DNA of 64,000 nt from Erythrobacter sp. (GTDB taxonomy: Bacteria > Pseudomonadota > Alphaproteobacteria > Sphingomonadales > Sphingomonadaceae): NCBI GenBank assembly GCA_013822125.1, contig PNJY01000004.1, forward strand, positions 1 through 64,000, read 5' to 3'. The position numbers were made by a program, and so were the translations under genes. Below are positions 9,559 through 17,589 of this stretch, one piece after another. Positions within the stretch are counted from its first letter, which is position 1. Every line of letters begins with the position of its first letter. The notes below the pieces were generated by a model. The model was not told the DNA's origin. It searched no databases and saw only the letters and a list, made by a program, of their open reading frames with translations.

Positions 9559-10301
9559 GCACCCGTCCCCGTCCACGGTGCCGCTGCATAGCTCGCGCGC
9601 GGAGGGTATCTCAGCGCACCGGTGGGATCGAGCAACCGGCCCTTGGTAAGCCGCATGATCAGCGAATCGGGAAGCGCCTTGAGCAGTTGCACATCGTGCG
9701 TTGCCACGACCACCGTCGTCCCCAGCCGGCCGAGTGCTTCGAACAGGCGCAGGAGCCGCAGCGCCATATCCGGATCGACGTTGCCGGTCGGCTCGTCGGC
9801 CACCAACAGGTCGGGCCTGCCGATCACCGCGCGCGCAATCGCCACGCGCTGTTGCTCGCCGCCCGAAAGCGTCGCGGGAAGCGCCCGCGCGCGATGCGCC
9901 AGTCCGACCCAATCGAGCATCTCGCTGACCGGACGGATCACGTCGGCCTCCTTCACCCCGGCAATCCGCAGCGGCAGGGCGACATTGTCGAACGCCGAAA
10001 GATGCCCGACCAGCCGGAAGTCCTGAAACACCACACCCAGCCGCCTGCGGAACCGCGGCAGGTCGTCGCGCGAGGTGGTGATCAGATCGGTGCCGAACAT
10101 GTGAATTGCCCCGCGCGAAGGACGCTGCGCCAGGTAAAGCAGTTTCAGCAGGCTGGTCTTGCCCGCGCCGCTCGCCCCCGTCAGGAAGTAGAAACAGCCG
10201 GGAAAAAGGGTGAAGGAGAGATCGCTCAGGACTTCAGGCTCGGTGCCGTATCGCAGCCCGACATTGTCAAAACTCACGATGCTGCCCTGCACTGCGGTCA
10301 T
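9555..10301 (-). CDS. ftsE: Cell division ATP-binding protein FtsE
   Basis: ABC ATPase that works with FtsX to control peptidoglycan hydrolysis at the septum. Visible are Walker [15 protein letters not shown], the signature [14 protein letters not shown], Walker [13 protein letters not shown] and the H-loop VVATHD. Its 248 aa exceed the usual 220-230 because of a C-terminal tail (residues 220-248). It is the first gene of a four-gene minus-strand unit and divergent from the zinc-ribbon gene across 153 bp that should hold both promoters. Confidence 0.95.
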   Translation of the reverse strand: MTAVQGSIVSFDNVGLRYGTEPEVLSDLSFTLFPGCFYFLTGASGAGKTSLLKLLYLAQRPSRGAIHMFGTDLITTSRDDLPRFRRRLGVVFQDFRLVGHLSAFDNVALPLRIAGVKEADVIRPVSEMLDWVGLAHRARALPATLSGGEQQRVAIARAVIGRPDLLVADEPTGNVDPDMALRLLRLFEALGRLGTTVVVATHDVQLLKALPDSLIMRLTKGRLLDPTGALRYPPRASYAAAPWTGTGA

Positions 10302-10454
10302 GCCGGGGCTCTATCCCAAGGGGCCGAGACTGCAAGGTCAATCATTGCCAGGCGGCTATAGCGGGGCTTCGATGTGGAAAAAAGGACGGTTTTGGGGCGG
10401 TTGGAGCCGCCAGCCCTTGCAACCGAACATGGCCCGCGTCATGCCTAACAAGCC

Positions 10455-11333
10455 ATGATCATTGCCTGCCCTCAATGCAGCACACGCTATGTCGTGCCGG
10501 ATGAGGCAGTCGGCATTGACGGGCGCACGGTCCGCTGCGCCAAATGCAAGCACAGCTGGTTCCAGCATGGGCCGCAGCTTGCGCCAACTCCCTCGCCACC
10601 TTCGCTGCCGGTCGACGAACCTGTGCCCGGGGCGGCTGCGAGCGCGACCGGGGCCGGGCTGGAGACTGGCGGCCGGGGCGCGGGCCTGCCGCCGCATCCA
10701 TCGGTCAACCATTGGCGCACTTCGGACCGGGAAAATGCGGAAATTGACGTAGATGCACCGCCCAGGCCCGAGCCGGATCGTCCGCCGGCCATTGAACGTC
10801 AGGTGGCGACCGCTGTGCCTGATCTTGGGCCCGGCCGTGCGACTGCGGCCCCGGTCGATGAGGATGAGCCGACGCAGTTCGATTACGAGCCGCCGTTCCG
10901 TGCGCGCCGCAATCCGCTGAAGCTGTGGACCGCGGCCGCGGTCCTGTTTGCGACGCTGGCTATCGGCACGATTCTGGCTGTCAACTACTGGGGCCTGCCC
11001 GAATGGGTACCTGTGGCAAGGCCTACCTTCGCGATCAACCAGCCGGATCTGCAGCTCGAATTTCCGCCCGATCAGCAAGACCGGCGCACATTGCCCAACG
11101 GCACCGAATATTTCGGGGCAAGCGGGACTGTGACCAATATCGGGCGCGAAACCGCCAGCGTCCCTTCGATCCTGATCGTGCTGCGCGATGAGCTCGACCG
11201 GATCGTTTACAGCTGGGAAATTGTTCCGCCGAAATCGCGCCTTGCCCCGGGTGAGACGATGACGATCAAGGAGGCGGTGACCGATATCCCGCGCTCGGCC
11301 AAGTTTGCCGAAATCGGCTGGAAACCCGGCTGA
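10455..11333 (+). CDS. MJ0042-type zinc-ribbon, single-TM protein with C-terminal FxLYD/DUF3426-like domain
   Basis: A 292-aa protein. The N-terminal zinc ribbon has two CxxC pairs (IACPQCSTRY and RCAKCKHSW). A proline-rich linker follows to about residue 150, then one membrane helix (LWTAAAVLFATLAIGTILAV). The extracytoplasmic beta-rich domain includes FGASGTVTNIGRETASVP and LAPGETMTIKEAV. This architecture is common next to ftsEX in sphingomonads and other alphaproteobacteria; the function is unknown. Start at the ATG at 10455. Confidence 0.88.
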   Translation: MIIACPQCSTRYVVPDEAVGIDGRTVRCAKCKHSWFQHGPQLAPTPSPPSLPVDEPVPGAAASATGAGLETGGRGAGLPPHPSVNHWRTSDRENAEIDVDAPPRPEPDRPPAIERQVATAVPDLGPGRATAAPVDEDEPTQFDYEPPFRARRNPLKLWTAAAVLFATLAIGTILAVNYWGLPEWVPVARPTFAINQPDLQLEFPPDQQDRRTLPNGTEYFGASGTVTNIGRETASVPSILIVLRDELDRIVYSWEIVPPKSRLAPGETMTIKEAVTDIPRSAKFAEIGWKPG

Positions 11334-11450
11334 ACAAACCTCCCGGTTGCAGCATGGCAAAGTGCTTGCGGAGGCGGCTGCCTGTTGCTAGGGGGCCGCA
11401 CTTCCAGGCAGCGGGAAGCCCGAAGGCTTCACTCGCTATCGGGGCTGTGT

Positions 11451-11537
11451 GCGGTCGTGGCGGAATTGGTAGACGCGCAACGTTGAGGTCGTTGTGGGCG
11501 AAAGCCCGTGGAAGTTCGAGTCTTCTCGACCGCACCA
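11451..11537 (+). tRNA. tRNA-Leu (GAG)
   Basis: An 87-nt gene with encoded CCA. The acceptor arms GCGGTCG and CGACCGC pair, with discriminator A and CCA at 11534-11537. The D-arm carries GGTAGAC. The anticodon stem CAACG/CGTTG encloses the loop TTGAGGT, giving anticodon GAG. A long variable arm (TGGGCGAAAGCCCGT) marks a class II tRNA. The T-arm is GTTCGAGTC. Confidence 0.97.
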
Positions 11538-11549
11538 GAACTTGATCCA

Positions 11550-11564
11550 AATGCCTGAGGCATT
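11550..11564. terminator. Hairpin between tRNA-Leu and the convergent arsR
   Basis: A perfect 6-bp inverted repeat, AATGCC-TGA-GGCATT, directly after the tRNA and just before the arsR stop. The position fits transcription termination on either strand, but there is no T-tract, so intrinsic termination is uncertain. Confidence 0.4.
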
Positions 11565-11565
11565 C

Positions 11566-11913
11566 TCATGAAAGCCGAGCGAAATTGGCTGCCCCGGGCG
11601 ATGGGGCGCGCCCTTCCGGCGGTGCCGCGCGTCCTTGCCCGTGGCCGCCAGCCAGGCCGTCGAGCAGCTGCACCACCAGCGCGATCTGTTCGGGCACGAT
11701 CCGGTAATAGACCAGCTTGGCGGCCCTGCGCGTCTTCACCAGGCCCGATTTCCTGAGCACCGCCAGCTGCTGGGACAACATCGGCTGACCAATCCCGGTC
11801 GCCTGCTCGATCTCGCTGACGTTGCGTTCCTGCCTGTCCAGCTCCTTGAGGATCGACAGGCGCAGCGGGTGTGCCAGCGCCTTGAGCTGATCGATCGGGG
11901 CCTCGTCGCTCAT
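11566..11913 (-). CDS. ArsR family transcriptional regulator without cysteines
   Basis: A 115-aa winged-helix repressor. The DNA-binding helices are visible as NVSEIEQATGIGQPMLSQQLAVLRKSGLV, then a wing with TRRAAKLVYYRI. The position next to persulfide dioxygenase, YeeE/YedE and SQR genes matches BigR/SqrR-type sulfide regulators, but those sense persulfide through a cysteine pair and this protein has no cysteine. The start at 11913 overlaps the peroxiredoxin stop (ATGA), so it is expressed with that gene. The C-terminal 25 residues are Gly/Ala/Pro-rich and probably disordered. Confidence 0.9.
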   Translation of the reverse strand: MSDEAPIDQLKALAHPLRLSILKELDRQERNVSEIEQATGIGQPMLSQQLAVLRKSGLVKTRRAAKLVYYRIVPEQIALVVQLLDGLAGGHGQGRAAPPEGRAPSPGAANFARLS

Positions 11914-12590
11914 CGCGGCTGTCCATTCTCCGGGCCGCCCTTCCGGCCGCCCGCCTGTTCGCTCAGAAACCACGATGTTTCATCGGCTGACGCGTAAACT
12001 TCGTCCAGACTGTTGCTCGGCGGTTTGAGCATTGCATCCCCCGGCGCCCAGTTGGCCGGTGCCAGGCCCCCGTGCCGATCGACCGCCTGCAAGGCATCAA
12101 GCGTGCGCAGCATCTCGGGCGTGGAGCGGCCGACATTGGCGGGATAGCAGCTCATCGCGCGGATGACCCCGGCAGGATCGATGAAGAAGCTGGTGCGCAC
12201 GGTGGCGCTGTCGTTGTCCTGCGCCGATACCATGCCGAAAGCGCGGCCGACGACCAGCGTCGGATCCTCGACGATCGGAAAGCGTACCTCCACGCCGAAA
12301 CGGTCCCTGATCATCCGCAGCCACGCAAAATGCGAAAACAGGCTGTCCACCGAAAGCGCCATCAGCGCGCAATCGCGCGCCTCGAATGCCGCCGCCTCGC
12401 GCGCCAGGGCAACGAACTCGGTGGTGCAGACCGGGGTGAAATCGGCAGGGTGCGAGAACAGGATCAGCCAGCGCCCGCGAAACTCGGCCAGTCGGATATC
12501 GCCGACCGTGCTGCGCGCGGCAAAATCGGGTGCGGCATCACCAATCCGCAGACCTGCGCAGGGCGGTATTCGGGTTTCAGTCTGGTCCAT
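11910..12590 (-). CDS. Peroxiredoxin, Prx6-like (AhpC/TSA family)
   Basis: A thiol peroxidase of 226 aa. The active-site block is HPADFTPVCTTEF, with the peroxidatic Cys about residue 53. The C-terminal region, with APGDAMLKPPSNSLDE, is typical of the Prx6 subfamily. The 268-aa ORF starts upstream of the promoter. The ATG at 12590 (MDQTETRIPP) has AAGGGA as its ribosome site. It is cotranscribed with arsR and divergent from the persulfide dioxygenase, so it probably removes peroxide or polysulfide by-products of sulfide oxidation. Confidence 0.9.
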   Translation of the reverse strand: MDQTETRIPPCAGLRIGDAAPDFAARSTVGDIRLAEFRGRWLILFSHPADFTPVCTTEFVALAREAAAFEARDCALMALSVDSLFSHFAWLRMIRDRFGVEVRFPIVEDPTLVVGRAFGMVSAQDNDSATVRTSFFIDPAGVIRAMSCYPANVGRSTPEMLRTLDALQAVDRHGGLAPANWAPGDAMLKPPSNSLDEVYASADETSWFLSEQAGGRKGGPENGQPR

Positions 12591-12604
12591 TGATTCCCTT
12601 ACGC

Positions 12605-12650
12605 TTGACATTGATCGGCCCTCTATATACATATTTATTGTAATTGACAA
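12605..12650. promoter_or_regulatory. Overlapping divergent promoters with candidate ArsR operator
   Basis: The 71-bp gap between the peroxiredoxin and persulfide dioxygenase genes is sharply AT-rich. On the plus strand TTGACA (12605) is followed after 17 nt by TACATA. On the minus strand TTGTCA (12650-12645) is followed after 17 nt by TATAGA. The interrupted inverted repeat TACA-N7-TGTA (12628-12642) covers the plus-strand -10 box and lies in the spacer of the minus-strand promoter, where one ArsR dimer could repress both. Confidence 0.6.
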
Positions 12651-12661
12651 GGTGATTTCTG

Positions 12662-13594
12662 ATGACTGATTCGGATTCAGCTCTCGAAACGGCCCGATCG
12701 CAGGTTGAGCGATCACTTGCCGATGCTTCGCTTTGCCCTGAAATCAAGGGCTTCTTCGATGAGGGCACATTTACGGTCACTTATGTGGTCCACGATCGCG
12801 CCACGAACGAGGCGGCAGTGATCGATCCTGTGCTGGATTTCGATCCTGCATCGGGGCGGACGTCGCATACCTCCGCCGATGAGGTCGTCGAATATGTCAC
12901 ATCGAATAATCTGAAAGTGTCGTGGCTGCTCGAAACGCATGCCCATGCCGATCACCTCTCCGCCGCGCCCTATCTGCAACAGAAGCTGGGCGGCAGGATC
13001 GCCATCGGCGAGCATATCACGACTGTGCAGAGGGTATTCGGCCAGCTGTTCAACGCAGGCGACGAGTTCCGGCGCGACGGATCGGATTTCGACAGACTGC
13101 TGGCCGATAGCGACACCTTCAACATCGGCAATCTGCCGGTCAAGGTGCTGCATGTGCCGGGGCATACCCCTGCCTGCATTGCCTATGTCGTGGGTGATGC
13201 GGTTTTCGTGGGCGATACCATGTTCATGCCCGATTACGGCACCGCCCGCGTCGATTTTCCCGGCGGCGACGCGCGCCAGTTGTACCGTTCGCTCAGACGT
13301 ATTCTGGCGCTGCCGCCCGACACGCGCCTGTTTATGTGCCATGATTATCTGCCGTCGGGCCGCGATACCTACGCCTGGGAAACCACGGTCAAAGCCGAGC
13401 GCGAAGGCAACATCCACGCGCATGACGGGGTGAGCGAGGATGATTTCGTGCAAATGCGCGAGGCGCGCGATGCCACGCTCGAGATGCCGCGATTGATCCT
13501 GCCCTCGGTACAGGTCAACATGCGCGCCGGCCACCTTCCGCCTGCGGATGATAATGGCATAGTCTATCTCAAGCTGCCGGTGAACGCGGTATGA
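12662..13594 (+). CDS. Persulfide dioxygenase / beta-lactamase-like hydrolase (ETHE1/BLH family)
   Basis: A metallo-beta-lactamase-fold protein of 310 aa. The metal ligands are in THAHADHL (near residue 92), VPGHTPACIAYV, VGDTMF and the C-terminal LFMCHDYLPSGRD. ETHE1/BLH enzymes oxidise glutathione persulfide to sulfite with a single iron. First gene of a plus-strand unit with two YeeE/YedE proteins, SQR and SulP, the same set found in bigR operons. AAGGTGA precedes the ATG. Confidence 0.92.
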   Translation: MTDSDSALETARSQVERSLADASLCPEIKGFFDEGTFTVTYVVHDRATNEAAVIDPVLDFDPASGRTSHTSADEVVEYVTSNNLKVSWLLETHAHADHLSAAPYLQQKLGGRIAIGEHITTVQRVFGQLFNAGDEFRRDGSDFDRLLADSDTFNIGNLPVKVLHVPGHTPACIAYVVGDAVFVGDTMFMPDYGTARVDFPGGDARQLYRSLRRILALPPDTRLFMCHDYLPSGRDTYAWETTVKAEREGNIHAHDGVSEDDFVQMREARDATLEMPRLILPSVQVNMRAGHLPPADDNGIVYLKLPVNAV

Positions 13595-14040
13595 TCCTGC
13601 CTGGCTTTCCCGATGCCGCACCGCTGGCCGGCCTTGCCGGGGGCATATTGATCGGCCTTGCCGCAGCGCTGATGCTGCTGGGCGCGGGACGTATCGCCGG
13701 GGTTTCAGGGATCAGCGCGCGCGCATTCGGGATCAGCGACGGCGGCATTTCGCGCGATGGCGCCTGGGCTTTCCTGATCGGGTTGCCGCTGGGAGCAGCG
13801 ATCATCGGCCTGCTTGGGGGCGGCGGCGAGCCGCAATATGCGGGCACGGTGCCGCTCGTCATTGCCGGGCTTCTGGTCGGCATGGGCACACGGATGGGCA
13901 GCGGCTGCACCAGCGGCCACGGCGTGTGCGGGGTCAGCCGCCTGTCGCAGCGCTCGATCGTCGCCACATTAACCTTCATCGCCACGGGGATCGCCACGGT
14001 GACGCTGATGAACGCCCTGGGACTGGAGGTGCTGCAATGA
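13591..14040 (+). CDS. YeeE/YedE family membrane protein (first of two)
   Basis: A 149-aa integral membrane protein with about four helices. It carries the family motif MGSGCTSGHGVCG; the cysteines in this motif conduct thiosulfate or sulfur in the related transporter TsuA/YeeE. It overlaps the dioxygenase gene by ATGA and the next YeeE/YedE gene by ATGA. The two half-size proteins probably form one channel that moves a sulfur species across the inner membrane. The exact substrate is not shown. Confidence 0.9.
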   Translation: MILPGFPDAAPLAGLAGGILIGLAAALMLLGAGRIAGVSGISARAFGISDGGISRDGAWAFLIGLPLGAAIIGLLGGGGEPQYAGTVPLVIAGLLVGMGTRMGSGCTSGHGVCGVSRLSQRSIVATLTFIATGIATVTLMNALGLEVLQ

Positions 14041-14456
14041 TCGCCCGGACCCTTCCTCCGCTCGCTGCGGGCACGCTGTTCGGAGCCGGTCTGGCGCTGG
14101 GCGGGATGACCGATCCGGCGCGCGTGCGCGGCTTCCTCGACCTGTTCGGCGCATGGGACCCGACGCTGGTGTTCGTCATGGGTGGCGCGGTGCTGGTGAT
14201 GGCGGTGGCCTGGCGATTTGTACCGCGCATGGCCCATCCCCTGTTCGCCCCCAAATTTGCTCTGCCTGATCGCAGCGACCTGACCGCGCGCCTTATCGGC
14301 GGCGCAGCGCTGTTCGGCGTCGGTTGGGGCGTGGCAGGCCTGTGCCCGGGGCCCGGCTTCGCAGCGCTGGCAATCGAACCGGGCGCTGCAACGATATTCG
14401 TCGCTGCGATGCTGGTGGGAATGGCTATCGTCCGCCTGATGGAACCCGCCGCGTAG
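14037..14456 (+). CDS. YeeE/YedE family membrane protein (second of two)
   Basis: A 139-aa membrane protein. It has GALFGAGLALGGMTDPARV-type sequence at its start (seen as AAGTLFGAGLALGGMTDP) and the cysteine motif AGLCPGPG near residue 100. The ORF-track version is 37 codons too long; the ATG at 14037 overlaps the previous stop (ATGA). It complements the first half protein: the two motifs GCTSGHG and LCPGP normally occur together in full-length YeeE. Expected in the inner membrane, working with SQR and the dioxygenase. Confidence 0.9.
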   Translation: MIARTLPPLAAGTLFGAGLALGGMTDPARVRGFLDLFGAWDPTLVFVMGGAVLVMAVAWRFVPRMAHPLFAPKFALPDRSDLTARLIGGAALFGVGWGVAGLCPGPGFAALAIEPGAATIFVAAMLVGMAIVRLMEPAA

Positions 14457-14485
14457 GGCAGCACAAACCGGAGAGGAAAATTGCC

Positions 14486-15715
14486 ATGGCACAGCGCCAA
14501 GCGCACGATATCGTCATCGTCGGGGGAGGATCGGCAGGAATCGCCACCGCATCTTCCTTGCTCAAACGTCGTCCCGGGCTCGACATCGCGATCATCGAGC
14601 CGAGCGACAAGCATTTTTACCAGCCCGGCTGGACCATGGTGGGCGGCGGCGTGTTCGATGCGCCCGTCACCTGCCGCCCGACTGCCAAGGTCATGCCAAA
14701 AGGCGTGCGCTGGATCAGGCAGCGCGTCGACACCTTCCAGCCGGAGAACCGCACAGTCACGCTGGAAGACGGCTCGACGGTTGCCTACCGCCTGCTGATC
14801 GTCGCGCCTGGAATCCGCCTCGCCTGGGAAAAGATCGCCGGACTGGAGGAAACTCTGGGCCGCAACGGCGTCACATCGAACTACCGCTATGATCTGGCAC
14901 CCTATACGTGGGAACTGGTGCGGCGGACGAAATCGGGCCGCGCGATCTTCACCCAGCCACCAATGCCGATCAAGTGCGCGGGTGCCCCGCAGAAGGCGAT
15001 GTACCTGTCGTGCGACGCCTGGCGCGAGGCAGGCTGCCTGCGCGACGTAAAGGTCGAGTTCCACAATGCCGGCGGGGTGCTGTTCGGGGTCGAGGCCTAT
15101 GTCCCCGCACTGATGGAATATGTCGAAAAATACGCCATCGACCTCAATCTCGGTTCGAACCTGGTGGCGGTGGACGGGCCGGGCCGGACGGCAACGTTCC
15201 AGACCGCATCGGGCGAGATCACGCGCGATTTCGAGATGCTCCACGTCGTCCCGCCGCAAGTCGCCCCGCAATTCATCGCCGACAGCCCGCTCGCTGCGGA
15301 AAGCGGGTTCGTCGATGTCGATCAGGCGACCTTGCAGCACAATCGCTATCCCGACATTTTCGGCCTTGGCGATGCCGGATCGATGCCCAATGCCAAGACC
15401 GCTGCCGCCGTGCGCAAACAGGCCCCGATCGTCGCGGTCAATGCGCTGGCGGTGCTCGACGGCAAGGATCCTGTGTCTGATTACGACGGCTATGGTTCAT
15501 GCCCGCTGACCGTCGAGCGCGGCAAGATCGTGCTCGCCGAATTCGGTTACGGCGGCAAATTGCTGCCGACTTTCCCCATCTGGTTGATCAACGGCACCCG
15601 TCCGCGCACGCTCTCGTGGTTGCTCAAGTCCGAAATCTTGCCATGGGTCTATTGGAACGGCATGCTCAAGGGGCATGAGTGGCTGGTGAAGCCGAGGGAA
15701 ACGCGCACCCTGTGA
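14486..15715 (+). CDS. sqr: Sulfide:quinone oxidoreductase, SQRDL (type II)-like
   Basis: A flavoprotein that oxidises sulfide to persulfide and reduces quinone at the inner membrane. In the 409 aa are the FAD motif IVIVGGGSAGIATA, the active-site CAGAPQKAMYL typical of type II SQR, FGLGDAGSMPNAK near the FAD, and YGSCPLTVERGKIVLAEF, which resembles the second catalytic-cysteine region of the mitochondrial enzyme. The ATG at 14486 has GGAGAGGAAA upstream. The product persulfide is the substrate of the dioxygenase encoded upstream. Confidence 0.93.
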   Translation: MAQRQAHDIVIVGGGSAGIATASSLLKRRPGLDIAIIEPSDKHFYQPGWTMVGGGVFDAPVTCRPTAKVMPKGVRWIRQRVDTFQPENRTVTLEDGSTVAYRLLIVAPGIRLAWEKIAGLEETLGRNGVTSNYRYDLAPYTWELVRRTKSGRAIFTQPPMPIKCAGAPQKAMYLSCDAWREAGCLRDVKVEFHNAGGVLFGVEAYVPALMEYVEKYAIDLNLGSNLVAVDGPGRTATFQTASGEITRDFEMLHVVPPQVAPQFIADSPLAAESGFVDVDQATLQHNRYPDIFGLGDAGSMPNAKTAAAVRKQAPIVAVNALAVLDGKDPVSDYDGYGSCPLTVERGKIVLAEFGYGGKLLPTFPIWLINGTRPRTLSWLLKSEILPWVYWNGMLKGHEWLVKPRETRTL

Positions 15716-17538
15716 CTGATACGCAGGCTCCCCGACCTGCGCCGTCTGGGAACGGCACCAAGCCCCCGCCGCGCGGCGGCGCAATCGCGCGCTATTTCCC
15801 GATCCTCGAATGGGGCCGCAGTTACAATGGCGACACGCTGACCAGCGATATGGTCGCGGCGCTGATCGTCACCATCATGCTGATCCCGCAGAGCCTCGCC
15901 TATGCGCTGCTGGCGGGCCTGCCGCCGGTGGTGGGCCTCTATGCCTCGATCCTGCCGCTGGTGGCCTATGCGATCTTTGGCACCAGCCGCACGCTGGCAG
16001 TGGGGCCGGTGGCGGTCATATCGCTAATGACCGCGAGTGCGGCGGGCGCGGTCGCGGCGCAGGGAACAGCGCAATATCTCGAGGCGGCGATCACGCTCGC
16101 GGCTCTGTCGGGCGTGATGCTGGCGGTTCTGGGTCTGCTGCGGCTGGGCTTCCTTGCCAACCTTCTGTCGCACCCGGTGATCAGCGGCTTCATCACCGCG
16201 TCTGGCGTGCTGATCGCCACCAGCCAATTGGGTCACCTGACAGGAATCAGGGCAGGCGGCGACAACTGGCCCGAAATGTTGGGCGCGCTCGCAGACGGGC
16301 TGGGTCGCACGAATTTCTGGACGCTCGCGGTCGGCCTGTTCGCGACGCTGTTCCTGTTCTGGGTACGCAAGGGGGCCAAGCCCGCGCTGATCGCTGCCGG
16401 TCTGAAGCCGCGCGCTGCCGATATCGCGGCCAAGGCCGGGCCGATCGTGGCGGTCGCGCTGACGATCCTGGCGGTGCTGGCGTTCGGCCTAGAGAGCAAG
16501 GGCGTGAAGTTGGTCGGGGCGATCCCGCAAGGCTTGCCGCCCTTCGCCCTGCCTTCGCCCGATCTCGCGTTGATCGAGAAGCTGTGGGTGCCCGCGCTCC
16601 TCATTTCGACCATCGGCTTTGTCGAAAGCGTATCGGTCGCCCAGACGCTCGCGGCCAAGCGCCGCCAGCGGATCGCGCCCGACCAGGAACTGATCGGGCT
16701 GGGCGCGGCCAATCTGGCCAGCGCCTTTTCGGGCGGTTACCCTGTCACCGGCGGCTTTGCCCGCAGCGTGGTCAATTTCGATGCCGGGGCGCAAACACCC
16801 GCGGCAGGCGCCTATACCGCAGCAGGCATCGCGCTGGCCTCGCTGTTTCTCACGCCTCTGCTGTTTCACCTCCCGGTCGCCACGTTGGCGGCCACGATCA
16901 TCGTTGCGGTGCTGAGCCTGGTCGATCTCAAGACCCCGGGCCGGTTGTGGCGCTATGCCAAGGCCGACTTCGCCGCGCATGCGGCAACGATCGGAACCAC
17001 GCTGATCGCGGGGGTGGAGATGGGGGTGATCGCAGGCGTCGCGGTCGGCCTGCTGCTCTATCTGTGGCGCGCCAGCCGCCCGCATGCGGCAATCGTCGGG
17101 CGCGTTCCGGAAACCGAGCACTTCCGTAATGTCGAGCGGCACAAGGTCTTCACCGTGCCGCATGTGCTTTCGATCCGCATCGATGAAAGCCTGACCAATC
17201 TCAATGCCCGTTGGCTCGAGGAATATGTGCTGGAGCGGGTGGCCGAGCGGCCCGAACTGCGCCACGTCATTCTGATGTGCAGCGCGGTAAACGAGATAGA
17301 CGCATCGGGGCTGGAAAGCCTCGAGGCGATCAACCACCGGCTGGGCGACGGCGGGATCGGTCTGCACCTGTCGGAGGTGAAAGGGCCGGTCATGGACAGG
17401 CTGGGGCGCACGCATTTCGTCGAGCAGCTCAATGGCAAGGTCTATCTGTCGCAGAACCGCGCCTTTACCGAACTGGCGCTGGATACGGGCGCGCCAACCG
17501 ATCCGGTCGATCACTACCTGGCGCGTGGGCTGATCTGA
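15712..17538 (+). CDS. SulP family anion (sulfate-type) transporter with STAS domain
   Basis: An inner-membrane transporter of 608 aa with 10-12 membrane segments. The N-terminus shows the SulP signature GLYASILPLVAYAIFGTSRTLAVGP, and the C-terminal STAS domain (residues about 470-600) includes VILMCSAVNEIDASGLESLE. I chose the GTG at 15712 because it overlaps the sqr stop as GTGA; a GTG at 15679 is the alternative. In bigR-type operons SulP is thought to export sulfite or sulfate made from sulfide. The transported anion here is an inference. Confidence 0.88.
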   Translation: MTDTQAPRPAPSGNGTKPPPRGGAIARYFPILEWGRSYNGDTLTSDMVAALIVTIMLIPQSLAYALLAGLPPVVGLYASILPLVAYAIFGTSRTLAVGPVAVISLMTASAAGAVAAQGTAQYLEAAITLAALSGVMLAVLGLLRLGFLANLLSHPVISGFITASGVLIATSQLGHLTGIRAGGDNWPEMLGALADGLGRTNFWTLAVGLFATLFLFWVRKGAKPALIAAGLKPRAADIAAKAGPIVAVALTILAVLAFGLESKGVKLVGAIPQGLPPFALPSPDLALIEKLWVPALLISTIGFVESVSVAQTLAAKRRQRIAPDQELIGLGAANLASAFSGGYPVTGGFARSVVNFDAGAQTPAAGAYTAAGIALASLFLTPLLFHLPVATLAATIIVAVLSLVDLKTPGRLWRYAKADFAAHAATIGTTLIAGVEMGVIAGVAVGLLLYLWRASRPHAAIVGRVPETEHFRNVERHKVFTVPHVLSIRIDESLTNLNARWLEEYVLERVAERPELRHVILMCSAVNEIDASGLESLEAINHRLGDGGIGLHLSEVKGPVMDRLGRTHFVEQLNGKVYLSQNRAFTELALDTGAPTDPVDHYLARGLI

Positions 17539-17589
17539 TTTTTGCCCGGGGGATTTGACTGCACCCGCGGCCATGATAGGCAGCCCGTC

